The position numbers and the translations under genes were made by a program. This document shows positions 1 to 8,363 of a DNA stretch of 58,993 nucleotides, piece after piece (positions within the stretch are counted from its first letter, which is position 1; each line of letters starts with the position of its first letter). Source of the DNA: Prochlorothrix hollandica PCC 9006 = CALU 1027 (GTDB lineage: Bacteria > Cyanobacteriota > Cyanobacteriia > Prochlorotrichales > Prochlorotrichaceae); the NCBI RefSeq assembly GCF_000332315.1, contig NZ_KB235933.1, positions 404,920 through 463,912 on the forward strand, in the 5' to 3' direction. Below the pieces are notes generated by a model, which was not told the DNA's origin, made no database searches, and was given only the letters and a program-made list of their open reading frames with translations.

Positions 1-2
1 CC

Positions 3-92
3 TACTTTCTATTTGAGTCCTGGCAGCATTTGCTGGACTTTATCTTGGACGGCTCCCCCCCTCTACAGACTCCCTGGCCCGCTAACTCCTCT
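3..92 (+). other. open frame running in from the left edge, 30 codons
   Basis: The frame beginning at base 3 is open from the window edge to a TGA at 90-92. It could be the last residues of a gene cut by the window edge, perhaps whatever interrupted the kinase that follows. The product is not recognised, and chance openness over 30 codons cannot be excluded. Confidence 0.2.
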
Positions 93-166
93 TGAGCCTT
101 TGACCAGGGGTCTCCCTAATGTGCCCCCAATCTCTATTTGTATCCCCTGATACATTCTAAAATTAA

Positions 167-832
167 AACTGCTGGGATGAGTGGGATCCGGACGAAGCCC
201 ACGAAATGCTCACCTTTGTGCAGGATTCAGCTAATCGCCTGTACCACACGATCCAGAATTTCTTGCTCTATACGGACTTGGAATTGCAGCGGGGACAGGG
301 GAGGACTGAAGATCTGTGGCAAAACAGTGCCATTGAGTTCCCCCTGGCGGTGTGGGAAGGGGTTGCCTTGAGTCAGGCCGATCGCTACGATCGCCAACCC
401 GATCTGGTCATCCAGATCCCCGATGCCACCCTCTTGATTCCGGAGTTTTATGGCCGTAAGGTGCTGGAAGAACTGGTGGACAATGCCTGTAAGTTTTCTG
501 AACCCGGTACGCCGATTGAAGTGGTAGGGGAGGTGCAGACGGATGGCATTCGTCTGACCGTGATCAACCAAGGGCGGGGGATGACCCCGGAGCAAATCAG
601 CCAGGTGGGAGCCTATGTGCAATTTGAACGGCGCATTTATGAACAACAGGGCAGTGGCCTGGGGCTGGCGATCGTGCAGCACATTAGCACCTTGATGGGG
701 GGAACCCTTGCCATCACCAGCCAGCCATTGGATTCGGGGCTAGATGCCGATCGCCCCTGCTTCCGCACCACAGTGACCTTGATCCTGCCCGATCTCCAGC
801 CCCTTCCTCCCCCCGCACCCCATGACTGTTAG
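167..832 (+). pseudogene. 5'-truncated histidine kinase (dimerisation remnant plus HATPase_c)
   Basis: The open stretch starts after a TAA at 164-166; the first ATG is at 206 and would give 208 residues. The product opens in the second half of a HisKA helix (LYHTIQNFLLY) and continues through a complete HATPase_c domain. Visible are the N box (ELVDNACKFS), the G1-like NQGRGM and the G2-like GSGLGLAIVQHIS. No H box or receiver domain is present. In related cyanobacterial proteins an HELRTPL box and usually a receiver precede this segment, so the 5' part is probably lost to deletion or insertion. The last 11 bases overlap the next kinase gene, which suggests the two were once a translationally coupled two-component operon. 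It might still be translated as an isolated ATPase domain, but it cannot autophosphorylate in cis. Confidence 0.7.
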
Positions 833-3458
833 CCCACCCCGCATTTTCATTGTCGATGACTCGATCGTCATCCTGAAACTCTACCATGCCTATCTGGCAT
901 CGGATCCGACCCATACTTATGGGCTGGAAACCTTCCTGTCTGGCCCTGCCGCGTTGGCTCAGTGTCGCTGTCAGCCCCCGGATTTAGTTCTCCTGGACTA
1001 CACCATGCCCGATCTCAATGGCATGGACTTTTTGGAGACGCTGCGCACCTTTGCGTCCCCCATGCAGGTGCCGGTGATCATTATTACCGATCACGATTCC
1101 ACTGACTTGGCCGTGCAACTGATGAAGGCAGGTGCCCAGGACTACCTGCTGAAACTCAAGGTGACCCCAGAGGCGGTGCGGCGATCGGTAAATACGATTC
1201 TCGAACACCGCCAATTGCAGATCCAGCTTCAACGCCAAACAGAGTTACAAGGACTCCTCGGCTCCATTACCTTCCAAATTCGCCAGTGCTTAACCCTGGA
1301 TGAAATTCTGGAGACCTTAGTGACCTTGCTGCGGTCTTGTCTAGGGGTTGATCGGGTTGTCGTCTGCCGAAGCCTGGGGAGTTCCACGGCGATCGCAGCG
1401 TCCGTTCGCAGTATTGCCCTCTCGACCAACCCCGAGTACGATGGTTGCCCTCTCAGCGTTGATTCCAACGCCTGCCCCCTCTTTAAGCAACTGTGCCGCA
1501 ACCAACTGAGCAGCACCCTAATCGGAACCCTGCACCCCTCCCACCCCCAACTCTTAGACATCCTCTCCCTGGAGAACTGTTGTGGGATCCAGTCTTTCAT
1601 CACCATTCCCATCACCATCCAAACCCACGCCAGCTTTGCCCCACGGCCCAAGCCCCTGGACGCTCCTTCTCAACTTCAGGAGTATATCTGGGGCTGGCTG
1701 GTGGTGGAGCAATGTTCCCACGATCGCCAGTGGCAACCCTGGGAAGTTAAGTTTTTAGAGCAGTTAAGTGTCCAAGTGGCCATTGCCATTCAACAGGCGG
1801 AACTCTACCACCACCTCCAGAACTGGAATGCCCAACTGGAGGTGAGCGTCGCCGATCGGGCCGCCGCGCTCCAGGAAGTGGAACAGGAACTGCGACATCT
1901 CAACCGGGATTTGGAAATCCGGGTGGCAGAGCGTACCCAAGCCTTGCAAGCCATGAACCAGCGCTTTGAGCAGTTGGTCAGCCACATCAACGAAGTCTTT
2001 TGGATGGTCAACCTGAACCCCTTTACGGTGACCTACCTCAGCCCCAGTTATGAAAAAATTTGGGGCTACCCAGCCCAGTGCCTCTATGACCAGCCCCACC
2101 TTTGGTTAGAGACCGTACACCCTGAGGATTTACCCCTCGTCAGTCATCTCTGGCACCAGGCTGTAAGGGAAACTAGCCTCACCATGGATTACCGCATTCT
2201 GCGCCCCGATGGCCAGCAGCGTTGGATTCATTTAGAGGGGGTGGCAGTGCAGGATGACCAGGGGGGAAATCAGCGTTGGGTTGGAATGGCAGCAGACATC
2301 ACCGATCGTAAAACCAGCGAACTGGAAACCATTCGCCACCGCACCCTCCGTGAGGCGATCTTCAATGAGGCCACGGATGCATTGTTGTTGATTGATCCCC
2401 AAGATTTACAGATTATGGACTGTAATCAGCGGGCGATCGAACTCTTTGATGCGGTTACTAAGGATGAGTTATTAAGCTGCAACCTCAACCAGTTACATAA
2501 AGCACCCTTCAACCCCCGGCAGTTAGCCGTTCTGTCCCAACAGTTACAGAATCAGGGCTTCTGGCATGGGGAACTGGAGTATATAACCCTCTGTAACATC
2601 GACTTTTGGGGTAATGGAGCCGCCAAAATTGTCAAATCCGCAGGGCAACCCATCTGTCTCTTCCGCATCACCGACATTACCAGCCACAAGGAAGCAGAAT
2701 CCCGCATCTATCGCGCCCTCCAAGAAGCCGAAGAAGTCAGCGAACTGAAGTCCCGTTTCATTGGCATGACCTCCCATGAATTCCGCACCCCTTTGGCGGT
2801 CATTGCCTCCTCGGCGGGCATTCTTCAAAGTTTTAGCCACCGCCTGTCTGAGGCCCAAAAGCAGGAGCATTTGACGACCATCCAAACCTATGTGCAACAC
2901 ACTACCCGGCTGCTGGATGATATTTTGCTGCTCAATCGCGCTGAGTTGGGGCAGATGATTTTTAATCCCCAACCCCTGGATGTGGTGGAGTTTTGTCGGC
3001 AGCTTTGCAGAGAGCTACCCCAAAGCGATGATCTGGGTCAACGGGTGCAGGTGGAGGTTATGCATCCCGATCGTTTCCAATCCTCCCCTTGCCCTTATCT
3101 GGATGAAAAACTGTTGCGCCAAACCCTGATTAATCTGCTGTCCAATGCCCTCAAATATTCTCCGCCCCAGGCTCTGGTGACGTTATACCTGGACATCCAG
3201 GAGGATACCTTGATGTTTCAAGTGGAAGATCAGGGCATGGGCATGTCTCCCGCTGACATCAGTCAACTGTTTGAAGCCTTCCATCGGGGCCATAATGTGG
3301 GGACAATCCAGGGCACTGGCTTGGGGTTATCCATTGTTAAAAAGTGCCTTGACCTCCAGCACGGTCAGATTACGGTGGCCAGCGAGGAGGGAAAGGGCAG
3401 TTGCTTTACGGTGCACCTTCCCTTGACCTTAGATGAAGCAATCCTAAATCAGTTGTAG
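822..3458 (+). CDS. hybrid sensor histidine kinase, REC-GAF-PAS-PAS-HisKA-HATPase
   Basis: The 878-residue product is a multidomain signalling kinase. Residues 6-125 form an N-terminal receiver with acidic pocket VDD, phosphoacceptor D59 (LLDYTMPDLNG) and a conserved Lys near 111-113. A GAF-like domain covers about 150-335, followed by a coiled coil (335-390). Two PAS domains lie at about 385-500 and 510-625, the first with a PAC-like end (GMAADITDRK). The H box is SHEFRTPL with H652, and a C-terminal HATPase_c carries NLLSNALKYS, EDQGMGM and GTGLGLSIVKKC. No transmembrane segment is seen, so it is probably cytoplasmic. It overlaps the truncated kinase upstream by 11 bases. Its ligand is unknown. 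The final codons and stop lie inside a dispersed repeat also found at 29483 and 52263. Confidence 0.9.
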   Translation: MTVSPPRIFIVDDSIVILKLYHAYLASDPTHTYGLETFLSGPAALAQCRCQPPDLVLLDYTMPDLNGMDFLETLRTFASPMQVPVIIITDHDSTDLAVQLMKAGAQDYLLKLKVTPEAVRRSVNTILEHRQLQIQLQRQTELQGLLGSITFQIRQCLTLDEILETLVTLLRSCLGVDRVVVCRSLGSSTAIAASVRSIALSTNPEYDGCPLSVDSNACPLFKQLCRNQLSSTLIGTLHPSHPQLLDILSLENCCGIQSFITIPITIQTHASFAPRPKPLDAPSQLQEYIWGWLVVEQCSHDRQWQPWEVKFLEQLSVQVAIAIQQAELYHHLQNWNAQLEVSVADRAAALQEVEQELRHLNRDLEIRVAERTQALQAMNQRFEQLVSHINEVFWMVNLNPFTVTYLSPSYEKIWGYPAQCLYDQPHLWLETVHPEDLPLVSHLWHQAVRETSLTMDYRILRPDGQQRWIHLEGVAVQDDQGGNQRWVGMAADITDRKTSELETIRHRTLREAIFNEATDALLLIDPQDLQIMDCNQRAIELFDAVTKDELLSCNLNQLHKAPFNPRQLAVLSQQLQNQGFWHGELEYITLCNIDFWGNGAAKIVKSAGQPICLFRITDITSHKEAESRIYRALQEAEEVSELKSRFIGMTSHEFRTPLAVIASSAGILQSFSHRLSEAQKQEHLTTIQTYVQHTTRLLDDILLLNRAELGQMIFNPQPLDVVEFCRQLCRELPQSDDLGQRVQVEVMHPDRFQSSPCPYLDEKLLRQTLINLLSNALKYSPPQALVTLYLDIQEDTLMFQVEDQGMGMSPADISQLFEAFHRGHNVGTIQGTGLGLSIVKKCLDLQHGQITVASEEGKGSCFTVHLPLTLDEAILNQL

Positions 3459-3491
3459 GCATCTCGACGGCTGAAACCCTTGGTGTGGTGC
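3438..3491 (+). repeat. left half of 105-bp MITE-like family 1
   Basis: This segment matches the first half of the repeats at 29483-29587 and 52263-52367, sharing GCAATCCTAAA, CAGTTG and GGCTGAAACCCTTGGT. The right half is missing. It supplies the last seven residues and the stop codon of the kinase at 822-3458, so the kinase terminus was set by repeat insertion. Confidence 0.6.
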
Positions 3492-3522
3492 GATCGGTTG
3501 CAGAAATAACAGGTGCTAACCC

Positions 3523-6000
3523 GTGGGATGTCCTAGGGTGAGGATCTCCTGGTCTGTCTTGCTTGTTGGGGGGTTTGGGGTAAGCTTAGGGGGGGCACAA
3601 CCTAGCGGGATGGGACAAGACCAGATGATTTTGGGGCTAGCGCTGGAGGTTCTGGGGACGATCGGGACGGCAGTGTGGGAAGCGGCGGTGGAGGCCGCTG
3701 GGGAGCGGCTGGTGGAGAAGGTGTTTGGCTCGGAAGCGAAGCCGGAGCCGTTGGCCCAAGACCGGGGGATAGCGATCGTCCTTCAGGAGAATCGGGCCGA
3801 TTTGGCGGCTTTCGCGGACGTGCAGGCCCAGTGGCTGCAACTGCAACAGGCCCAGGCGGAGGCCAGCCTTGCCCAGAGTCAGGTGTTGGCGCGGGAGCAG
3901 ATGGCGCTTCAGGTGCGTTTACAGGAGTTGACGCTGGCGGTAGGGGTGCAGCAACACCGGGAGGTTTTGGCGGCACAGCAGCAGGCCCAAACGGTGCAGA
4001 TCCAGGCGGATTGGGATCGGCAGAAGATGGCGACGGTGCTGAGTCGGTTTGAGCTAGAAAGGCTGGACCCGAGTCGGCCTTTGTTTGTGTGTTCTAAGCT
4101 GCGGGTGGGAAAGTTGTGCCCGGACTATTTTGACCATGAGTTGGCGGATGAGGCGGCGCGGCAGTTGCGGGGGTTGGTGTCTAGTTTATTTGGCGCGGCG
4201 GTGCAGTTCCACAGTGCTTTTTTTGATGCGGCGGAAATTTCTGAGACCCATGCGTTGCAGTTGCGGCCCACGATTCCCCATATTCCGACGATTATGGCGT
4301 TTGGGGAGATGGGTTATCGGTGGATGACGTTTGACTATGTGTTGTGGGGCTGTGGGATGGCGGAGAAGCTGGGGGGGCAGGTGCAGTGTCGGCTGAACTG
4401 GCAGGAGATGGATCGGCGGTTGCGGGAGGGGTTGGCGGCGGGGGGGCGACAGGTGGCGGAGATCGATCGCCATGCCAAGGTGGGGGACTGGATCAGTGCG
4501 GTGCAGCAGTTGTATGCCTGTTATTTGCTGGATTGCTATGCCTTGGTGGATGGGCCAGATCCGTGGGTGGGGTTGTGGATCGATCGGCTGCGGCTGGGGG
4601 ATGGGGAGGTGGAGCAGTTGGCGCAGCCCTATCGCAAGGAGTTGCGGGGTAAGTTGCTGGGGTTGCAGAAGGCGCGGCTGGCGGCGTTGGGGCGGGTGGT
4701 GAACCGGGAGCAGGAGGCTCAGGTCAGGGCACTGGTGGCGGAAGAGGAGCGGGCGGCGCGGGAACTGGAGCAGCAGCGGCGAGATAAGGAGCGCCAGGAG
4801 GAGGCGGAACGGCAGCAGAAACTGGAGCGGGAGGAAGCGGAACGGCGGCAGCGGGAGGAGGAGCGACGCAAGGCAGAGGAGGCCCAGGAACAGCTACGCC
4901 AAGAGAGTGAACGGCTGCGGTTGGAGCAGGAGCAGTTGCGGCAGGAGACGTTGCGGTTGCAGGCGGAGGTGGAACGGCGGCAACGGGAGGCGGAGGAGCA
5001 GCAGCAACGGGCGGAGGTGGAACGGCGGCAACGGGCGGCGGAGGAGCAACAGCAACGGGAGCGGGAAGTGCAGCGAAAACGGGCACAGGCGGAAGAACAG
5101 CGGCGTGCAGTGCTGTCCAAGCCGATCGTTGTGCGGATTCAACCGCCGAAGCGGGGTTTGTTTGGGAAGCAGCCAGATCCAGTAAAGCTGGAATTGTTGC
5201 CGATTCCGGGGGGGACGTTCTGGATGGGGCAGACAGAGGCGGAAACGCGGCATTTGAAACAAGAGTGTACGGAGGAGCAATACCAGAAGTTGTTTGCCAA
5301 TGAGCTACCGCGCCATCGGGTGACGGTGCCGCCCTTTTGGATGGGGCGTTATCCGGTGACCCAGGCCCAGTATGAGGCGGTGATGGGAAATAATCCGGCG
5401 ACACAATATAAGTCTAAGTTTGTTGGACCGGATCAGCCGGTGGTTGGGGTGAACTGGGATCAGGCGATCGCGTTCTGTCAAAAACTAACGGAACTGTGTC
5501 GGGAGCAACTGCAAGGGGGCAAGATTGTATTGCCGACGGAGGCCCAGTGGGAATATGCCTGTCGGGCGGGGACAGAAACGGCGTTTTATTTTGGCGATCG
5601 CCTGGAACCGCACCAAGCCAACTTTGACGGGAATTTCACCTATAACGGCTCTAAAAAAGGGGAATATCGCCAAGTAACCACGCCGGTGGGCAGTTTTCCG
5701 GCCAATGCTTGGGGATTGCAGGATCTGCACGGCAATGTGTGGGAGTGGTGCCAAGATGAGTTTCATGAGTCTTACGCTGAGAAACCAGAAGCCTTGAAAC
5801 GGGATGGCAGTATTCCCTGGGAAGATAGTAATTCAAATGTACTAGACGACGATCGATCTGGCCAAATCCGCGTGCTGCGTGGCGGATCTTGGAGCAACTA
5901 TCCGAGGTACTGTCGGTCGGCGGATCGCGACGGGGGCGCGCGCGACTACTTCTACAACCTCAGGGGTTTTCGGCTTGTTCTTGCCTCCAGGACTTCCTAA
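3523..6000 (+). CDS. coiled-coil protein with C-terminal FGE-sulfatase/C-type-lectin-like domain; DGR-type variable 3' end
   Basis: This is up to 825 residues from a GTG at 3523; an ATG at 3610 is an equally good start and removes a weakly signal-like leader. The middle (about 400-530) is an extreme Glu/Arg/Gln coiled coil. Residues about 555-820 are an SUMF1/FGE-like domain: PIPGGTFWMG, PVTQAQYEAVMG, LPTEAQWEYACRAG, GLQDLHGNVWEW and the terminal RVLRGGSW...GFRLV. The fold is known both in formylglycine-generating enzymes and as the scaffold of hypervariable DGR proteins. FGE catalytic cysteines are not evident, so a binding role is more likely than catalysis. Between GGSW and GFR most codons are NNC or NNT (agc aac tat, tac, gac, ggc, gac tac ttc tac aac ctc), as expected where template AAC codons have been mutagenised. 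No reverse transcriptase or template repeat is in the window. Confidence 0.8.
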   Translation: MGCPRVRISWSVLLVGGFGVSLGGAQPSGMGQDQMILGLALEVLGTIGTAVWEAAVEAAGERLVEKVFGSEAKPEPLAQDRGIAIVLQENRADLAAFADVQAQWLQLQQAQAEASLAQSQVLAREQMALQVRLQELTLAVGVQQHREVLAAQQQAQTVQIQADWDRQKMATVLSRFELERLDPSRPLFVCSKLRVGKLCPDYFDHELADEAARQLRGLVSSLFGAAVQFHSAFFDAAEISETHALQLRPTIPHIPTIMAFGEMGYRWMTFDYVLWGCGMAEKLGGQVQCRLNWQEMDRRLREGLAAGGRQVAEIDRHAKVGDWISAVQQLYACYLLDCYALVDGPDPWVGLWIDRLRLGDGEVEQLAQPYRKELRGKLLGLQKARLAALGRVVNREQEAQVRALVAEEERAARELEQQRRDKERQEEAERQQKLEREEAERRQREEERRKAEEAQEQLRQESERLRLEQEQLRQETLRLQAEVERRQREAEEQQQRAEVERRQRAAEEQQQREREVQRKRAQAEEQRRAVLSKPIVVRIQPPKRGLFGKQPDPVKLELLPIPGGTFWMGQTEAETRHLKQECTEEQYQKLFANELPRHRVTVPPFWMGRYPVTQAQYEAVMGNNPATQYKSKFVGPDQPVVGVNWDQAIAFCQKLTELCREQLQGGKIVLPTEAQWEYACRAGTETAFYFGDRLEPHQANFDGNFTYNGSKKGEYRQVTTPVGSFPANAWGLQDLHGNVWEWCQDEFHESYAEKPEALKRDGSIPWEDSNSNVLDDDRSGQIRVLRGGSWSNYPRYCRSADRDGGARDYFYNLRGFRLVLASRTS
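5881..5985 (+). other. candidate DGR variable repeat (VR)
   Basis: Thirty-five codons run from GGSW to GFRLV at the 3' end of the FGE-fold gene. The invariant-looking codons (GGSW, PR, CRSA, GFR) alternate with codons whose third base is C or T and whose first two bases vary, the footprint of adenine-specific mutagenic homing on AAC/AAT template codons. Family precedent is strong, since many cyanobacterial DGR targets are FGE-fold proteins, but non-DGR paralogues share this ending. Confidence 0.45.
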
Positions 6001-6468
6001 CCCTTTAATCCTTCTTACCCTCTTACCCTTTATTACCATATACTTATATAATCATTCATCCTTCTTACCCCCTCGCGCTGGGGCGCGATCGAAATTTTTT
6101 TTGCCAAAAACCACGTTTTCCACAGGCTTCTTGCGCTACGCTCTGTCCTAGGCCCAGAACTCCGGTTTCCGTCCCTAGGGCCGTTAAATGCTAGATTTCC
6201 CCCGATAAGAAACCGGAGTTCAAGAAAGACTGCTTAGAAACCGGGTTTCTTATGCGCTCAAGTCTACCATCTCCCAAATTTAGCAACAGAAACCCGGTTT
6301 CTGTCCCCCTGCCGCCCCTGCCCGCAGTCACTCCCTGCTGTGCCCAGAACTCCGGTTTCTGTCTCCAGAGCCGTTAAATCCTAGATTTCCTGGCCATCCT
6401 CGCCCCCCACCGCAACCTCCCGGTCTCCATGCTATAGTGAGCGCACCTTGAGAAAGAGCGATCGAGGG
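6001..6468. repeat. intergenic repeat cluster with AAACCCGGTTT palindromes
   Basis: This 468-bp gap holds two imperfect direct repeats of about 50 bp, at 6152-6201 and 6341-6391, sharing GCCCAGAACTCCGGTTTC, CCGTTAAAT and CTAGATTTCC. Between them are AAACCGGAGTT, GAAACCGGGTTTC and the 17-bp palindrome CAGAAACCCGGTTTCTG. No gene is recognised. A DGR template repeat was looked for here and not found. Confidence 0.6.
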
Positions 6469-7053
6469 ATGATTGCCCCCACAGCCCTAGCCACTCTGCC
6501 CCTGCGGCGCTGGACCGTTGCCGAATATCACACCCTAGCAGCAGCAGGCATCCTCACCAGCCAAGACCGGATCGAACTGCTAGACGGACACCTCGTAACG
6601 ATGAGTGCCAAAGGTCGCCCTCATATCATTGCCTTGCGGCTTTTAGCCCAAACCTTCAGCAACGCCCTCCAAAATCAACGCCTCATCTTCCTCCAGGATC
6701 CGATCGCCCTCAGCCCCACCTCAGAACCCGAACCCGACCTCACCCTCGTCCAGGGCCAAGAACTAGACTACCTCCAGCGCCACCCCCAACCCCACGAAAT
6801 TGACCTCATCGTCGAAGTCGCTGACTCCACCTTGAAAACCGACTGTGAAGTCAAAAGCCTACTCTATGCCCAAGCGGGAATTGCCGAGTATTGGGTGGTG
6901 GACGTGGCCCAGCGGCAGGTATGGGTTTTTCGGGAGCCGGACCCAGCGGGCTATCGATCGCGGGTCATTTATGGTCCCACGGCCCAGCTTTCCCCCCTTG
7001 CCTGTCCTGCCGTGAATATCCCGATCGAGGCCATCCTTCCGCCCCTTCCCTGA
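6469..7053 (+). CDS. Uma2 (DUF820) family endonuclease-like protein
   Basis: The product of about 194 residues is of the Uma2 family, a PD-(D/E)XK-fold group much expanded in cyanobacteria. Visible motifs are RWTVAEYHTLAAAGIL, RIELLDGHLV, the EPDLTLV strand and DLIVEVADSTLKTD, followed by YAQAGIAEYWVVD. The acidic residues in EPDL and IVEVAD plus the downstream lysine fit the nuclease active site. A TTG at 6448 would extend the protein by seven residues; the ATG at 6469 behind GAGGG fits the family start better. The physiological role of the family is poorly known; many copies lie near mobile DNA, as here. Confidence 0.85.
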   Translation: MIAPTALATLPLRRWTVAEYHTLAAAGILTSQDRIELLDGHLVTMSAKGRPHIIALRLLAQTFSNALQNQRLIFLQDPIALSPTSEPEPDLTLVQGQELDYLQRHPQPHEIDLIVEVADSTLKTDCEVKSLLYAQAGIAEYWVVDVAQRQVWVFREPDPAGYRSRVIYGPTAQLSPLACPAVNIPIEAILPPLP

Positions 7054-7080
7054 GCCATGATTGCCATTCCCCACGTTATC

Positions 7081-7166
7081 AGTACCAGTAGGGTGCGTTA
7101 GCATAGCGTAACGCACCACCTGACTACTGGCAAAAGGTTTGTGTGACAGTAAACTACTGCTTGACC
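7081..7166 (+). repeat. 86-bp direct repeat, left copy
   Basis: Identical to 9240-9325 at 82 of 86 positions by eye. It contains the hairpin GTGCGTTA...GTAACGCAC, a motif common in cyanobacterial intergenic DNA. The two copies bracket the AAA-ATPase/TOPRIM gene pair. Confidence 0.9.
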
Positions 7167-7238
7167 AGTTGCCAATGAGACCTTCCAGGCGACCTGTAAG
7201 ACTGTAAGCTAGTTATGGAGAACTATGGGAAGCATCGA

Positions 7239-8363
7239 ATGCTAAATTCCTTTCAAATCGAAAATTTTAGGCTTTTCCAGAACCTTGAAGTTGGCAAGTT
7301 AAGTCGAGTCAACTTAGTTGTTGGTAGAAATAATGCTGGAAAGAGCACTTTCCTTGAGGCATTAGAACTTTATGCTAGTAATGCTTCTGCCAATGTTCTC
7401 CTTGACCTCGTTGAGTCTAGGCAGGAAACTTGGTTTAGTGAGGCACAACCCCATTCTCAAGATTTCTTGGGCAATCCTATAAGACATCTCTTTTTTGGCC
7501 ACCAATTGCCAGGTATAGGTGAAGCTGGTATCTCTCTTGGAGAAGTCAACTCGTATGATAAGCTTCGTATTGGTGCGGCTGCGTACCAAAACAAAAGTGA
7601 CGAAGAAGGCACTATGAGAAGAATTCGGATTCGTGATTTTGAAATTGATGATGAGGTCTCCAATATTGAATTTTTCCTCGTTGCTGAGGAAAGAGAAAAG
7701 TCAAGAAGACTCTTCAGGTTAGATAGAGATGTTAGAGACATCCGTCGCTCGAATAGAGTTCTTTATGGTCGTCAGGAACCTGAGTTCAAGTATACATGGC
7801 AACTTGTTTCAACAGAAAATATGCCAAATCGTAAGTTAGCTGCTCTTTGGGATCTGACGAGTCTAACAAATTTAGAATCAGAGATTATTGCCGCCCTCGG
7901 ACTAATTGATGCGCGAGTCTCTGGAGTTGCTTTTGTAGAAGATATCAGTAAAGGTCGCTCAAATGACAATCGTATTCCATTAGTAAAAATTGAAGGAATA
8001 GATGAGCCATTACCTCTTAAAAGTATGGGAGATGGCATTACGCGCTTGTTTCACATAATTGTTGCTCTTGTGAATGCTCGTAATGGTCTACTTTTGATTG
8101 ATGAATTTGAAAACGGGCTGCACTGGAGCATTCAGCCTAAAGTTTGGGATATAGTTTTTCAGTTATCCGAAAGGCTAAATGTTCAAGTTTTTGCAACTAC
8201 TCACAGTCGAGATTGTTTAAAAGGCTTTGACAATGCCTGGAATAAATATCCTGAACTCGGTACTTTCTTCAGGCTTGATGCGAAGGATGACCTGATTAAA
8301 GCAACAGAGTATACATCTGAAACTCTTACTGATGCGATCGACATGGATGTTGAGGTTCGATGA
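7239..8363 (+). CDS. ABC-type AAA ATPase of an OLD/PARIS-like defence module
   Basis: About 374 residues from the ATG at 7239; an ATG at 7215 adds eight. It is an SMC/RecF-like ABC ATPase (AAA_15/AAA_21 type). The N-terminal strand (FQIENFRLFQNLEV) leads into Walker A GRNNAGKST. A signature-like LKSMGDGITRL, Walker B GLLLIDEFENGLHW and the switch histidine in ATTHS follow. The domain is continuous with a helical insert of about 150 residues, as in OLD and AriA ATPases. The stop overlaps the TOPRIM gene start by four bases (ATGA), so the two proteins are probably made together and act as a complex. Composition is AT-richer than the neighbouring core genes, pointing to transfer. A defence role is inferred from architecture and context. 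Confidence 0.85.
   Translation: MLNSFQIENFRLFQNLEVGKLSRVNLVVGRNNAGKSTFLEALELYASNASANVLLDLVESRQETWFSEAQPHSQDFLGNPIRHLFFGHQLPGIGEAGISLGEVNSYDKLRIGAAAYQNKSDEEGTMRRIRIRDFEIDDEVSNIEFFLVAEEREKSRRLFRLDRDVRDIRRSNRVLYGRQEPEFKYTWQLVSTENMPNRKLAALWDLTSLTNLESEIIAALGLIDARVSGVAFVEDISKGRSNDNRIPLVKIEGIDEPLPLKSMGDGITRLFHIIVALVNARNGLLLIDEFENGLHWSIQPKVWDIVFQLSERLNVQVFATTHSRDCLKGFDNAWNKYPELGTFFRLDAKDDLIKATEYTSETLTDAIDMDVEVR

Noticed and set aside
4724-5404. 226-codon Ala/Pro-rich minus-strand frame
   Set aside because: Antisense of the GC-rich coiled-coil codons of the FGE-fold gene.
6001-6447. DGR template repeat or reverse transcriptase beside the putative variable repeat
   Set aside because: No segment resembling the variable region with extra adenines, and no RT frame, was found here or elsewhere in the window.
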